16,761 nt of DNA from Candidatus Bathyarchaeota archaeon. GTDB lineage: Archaea; Thermoproteota; Bathyarchaeia; Bathyarchaeales; UBA233. Below are positions 7,539-14,601 of this stretch, piece by piece. Where the stretch lies: NCBI GenBank assembly GCA_029907045.1, contig JARYMR010000021.1:1-16761 (forward strand), given 5' to 3'. The notes beneath the pieces are model-generated. The model made no database searches and had not been told where the DNA came from. It was given only the letters and a program-made list of their open reading frames with translations. Numbering within the stretch: the first letter of the stretch is position 1; every line of letters starts with the position of its first letter. The translations under genes and the position numbers were made by a program.

Positions 7539-7844
7539 TTGGGTAAAAAGAAGGTATTAAGCGAAGAAGAATTAAGCGAGATGGTTTATCCTACGGCAAA
7601 CGATGTTTTGGGCGTGGCTGTTAAACTTTTGGGTTTTGACCGGGTATTGGTTAAATGTCAAGACGGAAATGAACGCTTATGCCGTATTAGGGGTAAGATG
7701 AAACGGAGGGTTTGGATAAGAGAAGGAGACGTAGTCCTAGTTTCTCCATGGGATTTCCAAACCGACAAGCGAGGCGATTTGATTTGGCGTTACACAAAAG
7801 CCCAAGCGGAACTACTCCGAAAAAAGGGCTACTTGACAATTTGA
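7539..7844 (+). CDS. eif1A: Translation initiation factor aIF1A
   Basis: Archaeal counterpart of eIF1A and bacterial IF1. It binds the A site of the small subunit and helps initiator tRNA selection. 101 residues from a TTG start with a strong ribosome site. The single OB-fold domain shows NDVLGVAVKLLGFDRVLVKC, the RLCRIRGKMKRRVWIREGD core typical of the family, VLVSPWDFQ and then the helical tail RYTKAQAELLRKKGYL. Full length with no oddities. It is followed by Rio1 after 24 bases, probably in the same transcript. Confidence 0.97.
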   Translation: MGKKKVLSEEELSEMVYPTANDVLGVAVKLLGFDRVLVKCQDGNERLCRIRGKMKRRVWIREGDVVLVSPWDFQTDKRGDLIWRYTKAQAELLRKKGYLTI

Positions 7845-7868
7845 TTTTAATATGATGGTGAAAATTTA

Positions 7869-8678
7869 GTGTCCCATAGGAGAGTCATCGAAAAAAGGCT
7901 TCATAGAAAAGAAAAAGAGTACGAAACCGAACAGCTAATGAAGGAAAAGAGAAGCGAAGAATACGAAGTTTTAGAAGAAGTTTTTGACCGCTCCACGCTA
8001 ATGGTCATATACGACTTTCTAAACAAGGGAACAATAGACGAAATTCATGGCGTAGTCAAATCTGGAAAAGAGTCAAGGGTTTACTGGGGAAAGGACAGGG
8101 AAGGAAAAGAATTAGCCATAAAAATTTACTTAACAATCTCTGCAGAATTCCGTAAGGGCATGCTCAAATACATTGAAGGCGACCCAAGATTTAAAGGAGT
8201 TAGACACGACACACGCTCGCTGATTTTTGCATGGGCTCAAAAAGAATTCAAAAATCTGGAATTGGCAACGATGGCGGGAGTCCGCGTTCCAAAACCCATA
8301 GCCGTAAAAAACAACGTCCTAATAATGGAATTTATAGGCGAAAATGGCGTAAGCGCCCTATCCATGAAAGAGCAACCTCCAAAAAACCCAGAAAAAACCT
8401 ATAATACGCTTCTAACGTATTTGAAAAGGCTTTATAACAAAGCCGAACTTGTCCATGGAGACTTAAGCGAATACAACATTATGATTTGGAAAAACAAGCC
8501 AGTAATATTTGACATGTCGCAGGCTGTTCCGCTCTCGCATCCCATGGCAGACTTTCTTTTGCACAGAGATTTAACAAACCTAAACAAATTTTTCAGCCGA
8601 TTAGGCGTTAAAGTTCCTTCAGTAGAAGAATGTTATAGGCGGATTACTGGAAATGGCAAGACCAAGCGCATTCCTTAA
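7869..8678 (+). CDS. rio1: Rio1-type serine/threonine protein kinase
   Basis: Atypical kinase/ATPase needed for late small-subunit maturation. 269 residues from a GTG start at 7869 with GGTG at 7857-7860. The order is a charged N-terminal helix, the flexible ATP loop SGKESRVY at 65-72, the ATP-binding lysine in LAIKIYL (K85), the Rio1-specific YIEGDPRFKGVRHDTRSLIF at 101-120, LIMEFIGENG, the catalytic HGDLSEYNI (D198, N203) and metal-binding IFDMSQAV (D215). The YIEGDPRF-type segment and lack of a winged-helix N-terminal domain favour Rio1 over Rio2. The last 26 bases overlap the KH gene in another frame, indicating translational coupling. Confidence 0.95.
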   Translation: MSHRRVIEKRLHRKEKEYETEQLMKEKRSEEYEVLEEVFDRSTLMVIYDFLNKGTIDEIHGVVKSGKESRVYWGKDREGKELAIKIYLTISAEFRKGMLKYIEGDPRFKGVRHDTRSLIFAWAQKEFKNLELATMAGVRVPKPIAVKNNVLIMEFIGENGVSALSMKEQPPKNPEKTYNTLLTYLKRLYNKAELVHGDLSEYNIMIWKNKPVIFDMSQAVPLSHPMADFLLHRDLTNLNKFFSRLGVKVPSVEECYRRITGNGKTKRIP

Positions 8679-9243
8679 AATCCCAAAAGAGCGAGTAGGC
8701 GCCTTAATAGGTCCAGAAGGAAAAACCAAGAAGATTATAGAAGAGAAGCTTTCCGTTGAAATCCAAATAGACAGCGAAACAGGCGATATTACACTAATGC
8801 TGGCTGAAAATGCTAATGATCCATCACTGCTTTTTAAGGCAAAGGATGTTGTAACCGCCATTGGAAGAGGCTTTTCTCCGGAACATGCCTTCCGCTTAAT
8901 CCACGACGAAGAAGCCATTTTAGACGTTATTGATTTGCGGACAATTTTTGGAAGGTCAGAGTCAGACATAAGACGCATTAAAGGGCGAATAATTGGGATG
9001 GATGGAAAAACCCGCAAAATAATAGAAGAGTTGACAGATGCTAACATATGCGTTTATGGGCATACCGTAAGCATAATTGGAAACGTTGACCAAGCCCAAG
9101 CGGCAAGAGAAGCCATCCAAATGCTCATAAACGGAAGCCAACACAGCACCGTATATCGCTTCCTCCACAGAAAAAGAAGAGAACTCAAAAAGAAAATGTT
9201 TGAGCTATGGGAGAAGCCATCAGATTTTGAGAGAAAAACCTAG
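8653..9243 (+). CDS. KH-domain RNA-binding protein (archaeal Dim2/Krr1-like)
   Basis: RNA-binding protein of 196 residues related to eukaryotic Dim2/Pno1 and Krr1, which act in small-subunit assembly. Two KH modules are visible. The first has the RNA-gripping loop GPEG at 20-23 inside IPKERVGALIGPEGKTKKII. The second has GMDG at 115-118 inside GRIIGMDGKTRKIIEEL, followed by VSIIGNVDQAQAAREAIQML. The charged tail RFLHRKRRELKKKMFELWE closes it, as in the family. The ATG at 8653 fits the usual family opening, although it lies 26 bases inside rio1. In many archaea topoisomerase VI genes follow this pair; here they do not. Confidence 0.94.
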   Translation: MARPSAFLKIPKERVGALIGPEGKTKKIIEEKLSVEIQIDSETGDITLMLAENANDPSLLFKAKDVVTAIGRGFSPEHAFRLIHDEEAILDVIDLRTIFGRSESDIRRIKGRIIGMDGKTRKIIEELTDANICVYGHTVSIIGNVDQAQAAREAIQMLINGSQHSTVYRFLHRKRRELKKKMFELWEKPSDFERKT

Positions 9244-9254
9244 AGGGAGAGGGG

Positions 9255-9263
9255 CTATAAAAT
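9255..9263 (+). promoter_or_regulatory. TATA-like box CTATAAAAT with no obvious gene downstream
   Basis: A close match to an archaeal TATA box on the plus strand, just after the KH gene stop. It would start RNA near 9283, but no plus-strand protein gene begins for more than 500 bases. A T-rich stretch at about 9408-9424 could end a short transcript. AGGAGGAG at 9267-9274 looks like a ribosome site, yet no start codon follows it at useful distance. Confidence 0.35.
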
Positions 9264-9274
9264 CCTAGGAGGAG

Positions 9275-9361
9275 CTATCTAAGAGTTAGGTTCCAAAGTT
9301 TGGCGAGCTCTTCGCACTCAAGATCCCAATCATTTTGGTTCAGCGGGGCCAGAGTCGTCAT
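9275..9361 (-). CDS. Possible 28-residue small protein or gene remnant
   Basis: The minus strand from the ATG at 9361 reads MTTLAPLNQNDWDLECEELA and on to a stop at 9275, and the frame stays open upstream to 9400 (YECIRLSWRA) with no earlier ATG, GTG or TTG. The composition looks protein-like (mixed acidic and hydrophobic, two Trp), and no family is recognised. It could be a real small gene, the tail of a broken one, or chance coding in an RNA gene. The stretch is more GC-rich than its surroundings. There is no good ribosome site. Weak call. Confidence 0.25.
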   Translation of the reverse strand: MTTLAPLNQNDWDLECEELAKLWNLTLR

Positions 9362-9417
9362 CGCCCGCCAAGAAAGCCTTATGCACTCATAAATAAAAGG
9401 TTATAGCTTTGTTGGAT

Positions 9418-9737
9418 TTATTTTGAAAATTGACGGGCCTTATTCACAGCATCAAGTATTACCCCAGCAATCAATGCCGCTAGAGCAATAAAATATAGCG
9501 TTGACGTGGTGTAAAACAACATATTATCAATAATGCTTCCCTCTTGTATGACTGTTGACGTTCTCAGCAATCCGCTTGCCGAACCAAAAATAATGCAATC
9601 CACACAAGTATCCAAAAGCGAGAGGTATAAGTCCAACCTTTTTCGGCTATAGCTGATTTCAAACGATAGAACCAGTAGGCTATCATAAGGCTTGAGGTTA
9701 TTAGTCCAGCAACGAATCCAGGAAATATCCACCACAT
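9418..9737 (-). pseudogene. Small membrane protein, frameshifted
   Basis: From the ATG at 9737 one frame reads MWWIFPGFVAGLITSSLMIA, then RFWILVWIALF, and stops at 9564-9566. A second frame then carries FGSASGLLRTSTVIQEGSII and LYFIALAALIAGVILDAV to a stop at 9418. Joined at about 9588, they give about 106 residues with three hydrophobic helices: roughly 2-23, 41-58 and 81-97. The junction is in a run of five Ts on the coding strand, and one missing T would account for it. No family is recognised. The longer minus-strand frame that extends to 9909 runs through the start of the UPF0282 gene and is not believed upstream of the junction. Either a sequencing or assembly error, or true inactivation. 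Confidence 0.6.
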
Positions 9738-9817
9738 GAGCTAGTACCTTTTGCCATGAAACTTTATTGCTGTGTGGGGATAAAAAGTTATAGTTATTAC
9801 GCATGTGTTGAATAGTC

Positions 9818-10804
9818 ATGTTAAAGCGTATTCGTGTCGTGCCATTGGCTGCTGAAAGCTTAGGCGTTAGGTCCATGTGCACCTTTGTTGAAACTCCAGA
9901 CATCCGCATTCTTTTAGACGCTGGGGTTTCCCTCTGTCCAAACCGTTTTAGTCTTCCGCCTCACCAAATAGAGTTTAAAGCCATAATAAAAGCTCGAGAA
10001 AAAATTGCAGAAGCCGCCGAAAAGGCTGAAATTGTAACCTTAAGCCATTATCATTTTGACCATCATACGCCTTCTTATGAGGATTGGCTTTGCAATTGGA
10101 CAGCCAAAGACGAAACAGCCAAGCAGATTTACGAGGGAAAAACGGTTCTAATAAAAAATCCTAAAGAGAAAATTAACTTCAGCCAAAGGCGCAGAGGATG
10201 GATTTTCCAGAAAACAGCCGGAAAGTATTCAAAAAAACTTGAAATTGCCGATGGAAAAACTTTCCTTTTCGGAAAAGCCACAAAAGTCAAGTTTTCAGAA
10301 CCAGTCTTTCACGGTCCAGAAGATTCAGCCTTAGGATGGATTTTAATGACAACCATCGAACATGAAGGTGAAAAGTTCATGTTCGCCCCAGACGTTCAAG
10401 GACCCATGGCAAAACAGACATTAGACATAATCGCCAACGAAAAACCTCAACTGCTAATGATTGGCGGACCACCATCGTATTTGGCAAGATTCAAAGTTGA
10501 TGAAAGGCAAATCCAAACTGGAATGGAAAACTTGGAAAAAGTTGTAAGCCTTTCGCAAGTGGTTATTTTGGAACATCACATTTTAAGAGATGAAAACTGG
10601 CGAGAAAAAGCCAAGAGCGTTCTTGAAAAAGCTGAAAAGGTTGGATGTAAAGTTTTAACGGCAGCGGAATTTCTAAGAGAAGAAAATGCTTTCTTGGAGG
10701 CTTTTAGGAAAAGGCTTTATGTTGAAAATCCACCGTCAAGAGAATTTGAGAAGTGGATGAATTCAAGCATGAAAGCCAAAAAAGGCGTTAAGCCCCCGAT
10801 TTAA
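9818..10804 (+). CDS. UPF0282 family metallo-beta-lactamase-fold hydrolase
   Basis: Archaeal member of the metallo-beta-lactamase fold; substrate unknown. 328 residues. The opening SLGVRSMCTFVETPDIRILL and LDAGVSLCPNRFSLPPHQIE follow the UPF0282 pattern. The metal site shows HYHFDHH with the HxHxDH residues at 77-82, then FAPDVQGPM near 190-200, IGGPPSYL and LEHHILRD, which supply later metal ligands. No RNase-J/CPSF beta-CASP domain is apparent. Start is the ATG at 9818. Upstream is the broken membrane gene in the other direction. Downstream it abuts the TudS-like gene, with no base between the two stop codons. Confidence 0.9.
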   Translation: MLKRIRVVPLAAESLGVRSMCTFVETPDIRILLDAGVSLCPNRFSLPPHQIEFKAIIKAREKIAEAAEKAEIVTLSHYHFDHHTPSYEDWLCNWTAKDETAKQIYEGKTVLIKNPKEKINFSQRRRGWIFQKTAGKYSKKLEIADGKTFLFGKATKVKFSEPVFHGPEDSALGWILMTTIEHEGEKFMFAPDVQGPMAKQTLDIIANEKPQLLMIGGPPSYLARFKVDERQIQTGMENLEKVVSLSQVVILEHHILRDENWREKAKSVLEKAEKVGCKVLTAAEFLREENAFLEAFRKRLYVENPPSREFEKWMNSSMKAKKGVKPPI

Positions 10805-11293
10805 TCATTTAACAAGTTTTTCTAGTTCGATTATGTCCTCTTTTAAACGTTCAAGGCTTATGCCATAAAAAGGCGCCGAAAGTCCCTCTTCATCCAATTT
10901 AGAGCGTAGTTCTTCCATGAAAATGCCTAAAATTTCGTTTACTCCACAACTTGGGCTTCCCTCAATGCCTACAACTATCTTTAATTTCACTCCAGCCTTC
11001 GCATATTCTTGCACTAGATTCACAATCTCCTCTACCATTTTTCTGCAGCATCTCCTAAAATTGGCGTTGTTGTATTGTTCTCTGGTTTGAGGTTGCCTTG
11101 ACACACCTACATAAGCAAGTTCTGGACATGGCATTTGAATAATGCCAATCTCTTTGCGAACCAAAAACTCAACAATTTCATTTATAACGCTTAAACTTTT
11201 TGCCAAACCTATCGCCCGAGAATTTTGGTTCAGTAAGCAGTGGGCAACTAAGGCTATTTTTCCACTTCTCTTATCCATAAACATGCCTTTCAC
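10805..11293 (-). CDS. TudS-related putative desulfidase (DUF523-like)
   Basis: 162-residue protein resembling the TudS/DUF523 group, Fe-S enzymes that remove sulfur from thiolated compounds such as 2-thiouracil; the real substrate is unknown. Motifs are AHCLLNQNSRAIG with C19, IIQMPCPELAYVG with C56, and the EGSPSCGVNE loop with C116. These three cysteines are candidate cluster ligands by analogy with TudS. An extra CC pair lies at 82-83. The GTG at 11293 is one base after the chelatase stop; the ATGs at 11284 and 11278 are equally possible and closer to the conserved core. It is almost certainly cotranscribed with the chelatase ATPase. The family call is good, the function is not proven. 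Confidence 0.78.
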   Translation of the reverse strand: MKGMFMDKRSGKIALVAHCLLNQNSRAIGLAKSLSVINEIVEFLVRKEIGIIQMPCPELAYVGVSRQPQTREQYNNANFRRCCRKMVEEIVNLVQEYAKAGVKLKIVVGIEGSPSCGVNEILGIFMEELRSKLDEEGLSAPFYGISLERLKEDIIELEKLVK

Positions 11294-11294
11294 A

Positions 11295-13688
11295 TTATGA
11301 AGAAACTATTTTTGTTTGATCTTCCCTTATGCTTTCAATCATGTCTTCTATTAGGTCTTCTCGTGTGGTAAGCCTTCCAATAACGTGGTGACTTCCATGG
11401 GTTATTGAGGCTATGATTTCTGTTACCATGAAACCGTAGGTTTCGCGTCCATAAAAATGCGGATTTGTGTTTATGACTATGGTGTGGATTCCTTCGCGTT
11501 TAATCATTTTAGCCACGGACATTACATCTCTCACAGCTAATTCTTCATATTCCCTAACAATTATTCGAATTTCCTCTATGTTGCGAATTTCTCCAGTTTC
11601 AAGACTTCTTTTAAGGGGAACATTTGCGCTTCCATCAGTTATTATAACCATAACAGGGATTGTGGAAGAATCTCTCCTCTTAACTTCTTTCAAAACTTCC
11701 CAAGCCTTTAACATTCCAGCAGCTAACGGTGTATAACCGCTTATACGCAAATTCAACAGCTTATTAGCCACAACCCTAAGATTTGTTATAGGATGCTGAA
11801 CAATAACCGCGCTTATTCCCTTTAAAGCCACAATCCCAACCTTATCCCTAAACCTGTAGGCATTAGAATGAAGTTTAAGCAAAGCTTCTTTAACAGCCTC
11901 AAGATTTAGAAGCATGGAGCCACTTAAATCAACAACAAAAATCATAGTTAAAGGCGCTTTATAAGATCTGAGCTTTTCTCGCACATCTTGGAGGCAGATT
12001 TTTAAAGAAGTTTCCAAAGGTTTTTCGCGGTTTCCTTGTCTTCTTGCAGCTTCCCGAATGGTAGCTGGAAAATGAATGTCTGCAGGTTTTCCTTGGGGAA
12101 ATTTCCATCCATAGGGCTTGCCCTTATGAAGGGTTGTTAATGCTTGAGCGCGCCTTCCAGCGTAAACCCCTTGCTTCTTAGCTTTAATTTTTCCCATTTT
12201 TAGAAAAAAACTTGAAGGCGAAACCACTTTCCTCTTAAAATTATTAATTATTGGAAAACCCTTCGAAACTTCTGACGCTTTAGCAGCATCGCTGACTGTT
12301 GGAATTCCCTTTAAATTGCCTTTTCCCTTTTCCACTTTTTCTTCATAAGTTTCTCCTCGCAGCTTATCCGAACCTATTTGAAAACCTTCACTCACAGGAG
12401 CATTTTTAGGGCTTCTTTTCAGTTTTTTTCCAAATCCAAAAACAACGCCGCGAAAAAGTCTGTTAATGAAAAAAATAAGGCTCATACGTTTTCTATCCAG
12501 TTTTTTGAGAAAGGTTTCTTTGTTAACTTCTTCTTCCTCTTTTTCTGTGGCTTCCTTTTTCGCCCAGAAAACAGCCTTTCCCTTCAAAAACTTCCTCTTT
12601 TCAACCTCTTTCTTTGTTGTTTCCCCTGTTTTTTCAACATGAAAAACTTTCTTCACAGTTGCAGTGAAAACCTCGCTTATCTCTTGTGGTGTTGCTGGTT
12701 CTAGGAAGCCGCCTTCTCTTGTTCTGTGGCTTAGGGCAAGTTCCGCTGCAACCAAAACATCGTTTAGTGTTGCTTCTTTTCTATTTTCAAAGGCTGCGAG
12801 GGCGGCGGCTGCTTTGGCAATTACTATGTCTGGGCGTAAACCGTCAACCTTTAGGTCTAGGCAGGCTTTGCAGATGCCTTCCAGAAGATTTTCTGGAACA
12901 ACCACTTCTTTCAGCACTTCTTTTGCCTTTGCTATTCTTTCTCGCAATTCCTTTTGTAGTGGTTCAAATTTTTGATAGAATTTTTCTGGGTCAGCCTCAA
13001 ACTCCATGTTTCTCTTGACAATTTCCATTCTATCCTCCACTGACGCTATTCTATCCACAGTAACTGAAAGAGGGAATCGGTCCAGAAGTTGCGGTCTTAA
13101 TTCTCCTTCTTCTGGGTTCATTGTTCCAATGAAGATGAAGCGGGATGGATGGCTTACGGATATGCCCTCTCTTTCAACAATGTTCCATCCCGTGGCGGCA
13201 GCATCCAATAAGTCGTCTGCTATGTGATCTGGAAGCAAATTAACCTCATCCACATACAAAATGTTCTGGTTCGCTTCAGCTAAAATTCCAGGTTCTAAGG
13301 CTTCAATGCCATATTTTATTGCCTTCTCCACATCCAAGCTTCCAATAACCCTATCTTCAGTAGCGCCTAAGGGCAAGTCAACAACAACCATCTCTCGCTC
13401 TTCTACGGGCAGTTTTTCTCCTTTCTTGTATCTTTCACTGCATCTGGGACACATATTGGAAGGATCATGGGGATTACAGTTGAAGGGGCAATCTTTAACA
13501 ACCAAAATTTTTGGAAGGATATCTGCCAAAGCCCTAACAATGGTGCTCTTTCCAGAACCCTTAGGTCCCTTTATTAGGAGTCCGCCAATTTTGGGGTTTA
13601 TGGCATTCACTAAAATGGCTAGTTTAAGCTTGTCCAAACCCACGATTGCAGCGAAGGGAAAGACAAGTCTCTTTCTTTGAGTGCTCAA
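11295..13688 (-). CDS. Magnesium/cobalt chelatase-type AAA+ ATPase fused to a VWA domain
   Basis: Fused ChlI/BchI-like and ChlD/BchD-like protein of 797 residues, the ATP-driven motor part of metal chelatases that put Mg, Co or possibly Ni into tetrapyrroles. The AAA+ part has Walker [10 protein letters not shown] (41-49), a possible zinc site with C67, C71, C80 and C83, Walker [12 protein letters not shown] near 142-152 and the sensor [20 protein letters not shown] near 187-206. A basic, low-complexity linker of over 200 residues (about 345-575) joins it to the VWA domain. There the MIDAS is DLSGSM starting at D587, with GYTPLAAG later. The TTG start at 13688 has GGAG at 13694-13697. No CobN/ChlH-type subunit is nearby, so the target metal and ring are unknown. 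An insertase-like role outside tetrapyrroles is possible. Confidence 0.9.
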   Translation of the reverse strand: MSTQRKRLVFPFAAIVGLDKLKLAILVNAINPKIGGLLIKGPKGSGKSTIVRALADILPKILVVKDCPFNCNPHDPSNMCPRCSERYKKGEKLPVEEREMVVVDLPLGATEDRVIGSLDVEKAIKYGIEALEPGILAEANQNILYVDEVNLLPDHIADDLLDAAATGWNIVEREGISVSHPSRFIFIGTMNPEEGELRPQLLDRFPLSVTVDRIASVEDRMEIVKRNMEFEADPEKFYQKFEPLQKELRERIAKAKEVLKEVVVPENLLEGICKACLDLKVDGLRPDIVIAKAAAALAAFENRKEATLNDVLVAAELALSHRTREGGFLEPATPQEISEVFTATVKKVFHVEKTGETTKKEVEKRKFLKGKAVFWAKKEATEKEEEEVNKETFLKKLDRKRMSLIFFINRLFRGVVFGFGKKLKRSPKNAPVSEGFQIGSDKLRGETYEEKVEKGKGNLKGIPTVSDAAKASEVSKGFPIINNFKRKVVSPSSFFLKMGKIKAKKQGVYAGRRAQALTTLHKGKPYGWKFPQGKPADIHFPATIREAARRQGNREKPLETSLKICLQDVREKLRSYKAPLTMIFVVDLSGSMLLNLEAVKEALLKLHSNAYRFRDKVGIVALKGISAVIVQHPITNLRVVANKLLNLRISGYTPLAAGMLKAWEVLKEVKRRDSSTIPVMVIITDGSANVPLKRSLETGEIRNIEEIRIIVREYEELAVRDVMSVAKMIKREGIHTIVINTNPHFYGRETYGFMVTEIIASITHGSHHVIGRLTTREDLIEDMIESIREDQTKIVSS

Positions 13689-13711
13689 GGTAACTCCATT
13701 TTATATAAACA

Positions 13712-13731
13712 AAAGCTAATCTATTAGCTTT
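13712..13731. promoter_or_regulatory. Perfect 9-2-9 inverted repeat in the chelatase upstream region
   Basis: AAAGCTAAT, two bases, then ATTAGCTTT form a perfect palindrome in the divergent gap between the chelatase gene and the membrane-protein gene. An AT box at 13743-13748 (TTTAAA) would place leftward transcription start near 13720, inside the palindrome. The palindromic TATATAA at about 13702-13708 could drive the rightward gene, with start near 13730. A dimeric regulator bound here could block either. The palindrome is seen; the operator role is inferred. Confidence 0.45.
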
Positions 13732-13802
13732 GCCCACCCTTTTTTAAATGGAAGCAAAGGATTGAAGATAATCTCATATTACACGCCATGAACTAATAAC
13801 CT

Positions 13803-14213
13803 ATGTGGACGAACAAATTAGGAGAATTTAGGTTGGTTAAGAAAAAACTAAAAGAGTCGAGGTTTCAAAGAGCAAAAGGCACCATTATGAAAATCCTAAA
13901 ATTTTTAGGTAAAAGATACATTTGGCCTGGTTTGCTTGCTGGATTTTTATGGTCTTTTTCCGCCCCCTTCATATTAACAATATTTTTAACAACATTCCAA
14001 AATTTTCCCCAAGAAGCCATATGGATACTTTTCTTCCCACTTAAAGCATCCTTCCAATTAACCGAATGGATTACGAACTTGGAGCTTGTTGACCCTTCTT
14101 CTTGGATACTTATACTCTGGCTGGTATCCATATTAATTGGCACTTTCTTAGGCGTAACTTTTACATATACTATCCATAAGTTTCATGTTTGGAAAAAAGA
14201 GAAATACAAATAG
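13803..14213 (+). CDS. Hypothetical small membrane protein
   Basis: Up to 136 residues; no family recognised. A Lys/Arg-rich N-terminal stretch is followed by two clear hydrophobic segments, YIWPGLLAGFLWSFSAPFIL (about 39-58, continuing to 65) and WILILWLVSILIGTFLGVTF (about 100-119), with a basic C-terminus HKFHVWKKEKYK. By the positive-inside rule both ends would face the cytosol, with a Trp-rich loop outside. The start is unsure. The ATG at 13803 has no ribosome site; the in-frame TTG at 13833 has AGGAG at 13820-13824 and is the better-supported choice; the ATG at 13887 would remove most of the basic leader. It is divergent from the chelatase gene, and no function is proposed. Confidence 0.6.
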   Translation: MWTNKLGEFRLVKKKLKESRFQRAKGTIMKILKFLGKRYIWPGLLAGFLWSFSAPFILTIFLTTFQNFPQEAIWILFFPLKASFQLTEWITNLELVDPSSWILILWLVSILIGTFLGVTFTYTIHKFHVWKKEKYK

Positions 14214-14333
14214 AAAGTGCAATTTGCTTCAATAGTTCTTAATCCTTCATAAAAACCTAGAGTGGATAGGGTAGGGAAAATAAAGCTTGGCGATACGCCA
14301 TTTTCCAAAAACCCAGAGAGGGGACACTGTATA

Positions 14334-14410
14334 TGGGGCCGGGGCCGGGATTTGAACCCGGGCGCTAGGCTCCACAGGCCTATAGGCTACCAGGCTACCT
14401 CACCCCGGCC
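14334..14410 (-). tRNA. trnH: tRNA-His (anticodon GUG), CCA encoded
   Basis: The minus strand folds into a full cloverleaf without an intron. The acceptor GCCGGGG pairs with CCCCGGC; the D stem is AGGU/GCCU with loop AGCCUGGUA; the anticodon stem UAGGC/GCCUA carries the loop CUGUGGA, so the anticodon is GUG at plus positions 14373-14375. The T stem CCGGG/CCCGG has the loop UUCAAAU. A G precedes the acceptor (position -1) and the discriminator is C73, the identity pair of tRNA-His. CCA follows in the DNA at 14334-14336. An AT-rich AAAATTTA about 15-25 bases upstream (14428-14435) is a weak TATA candidate. Confidence 0.95.
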
Positions 14411-14601
14411 AGTTTATGGGGGGTTCCTAAATTTTGTTGTACTTGGGAATTATTTACGTTTACGGTAAAATGCAGGAAATCTAGAGGATAGGGTCTGTAT
14501 TGGTTTAGTTTAAAGCCAAAAAATGTAGTTTTCCTGGAAGTTGAGTTTGGCAGCGTAAGCCTTTATTTGAGAAAGTTTTAATCTTAAGTTAAGGCTTTGG
14601 A

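Noticed and set aside
9315..9366. Possible C/D box guide RNA on the minus strand (GCGATGA, CTGA, ATGATTG)
   Set aside because: The C box has a mismatch, the C' box is poor and the C'-to-D spacing is far too short for an archaeal C/D RNA.
9581..9595. Programmed -1 frameshift signal at TTATTTTTG
   Set aside because: The heptamer does not fit the X-XXY-YYZ rule in the original frame. A missing T in the run is the simpler reading.
9738..9909. N-terminal part of a 163-codon minus-strand frame
   Set aside because: It overlaps the conserved start of UPF0282 and the gap before it. The hydrophobic protein signal begins only at the ATG at 9737 in another frame, so this part is not coding.
12378..13018. 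Several plus-strand frames of about 100 codons
   Set aside because: All are antisense to the chelatase ATPase, whose motifs are unmistakable.
14262..14468. 68-codon plus-strand frame
   Set aside because: It runs antisense through the tRNA-His gene; the openness reflects tRNA sequence, not a protein.
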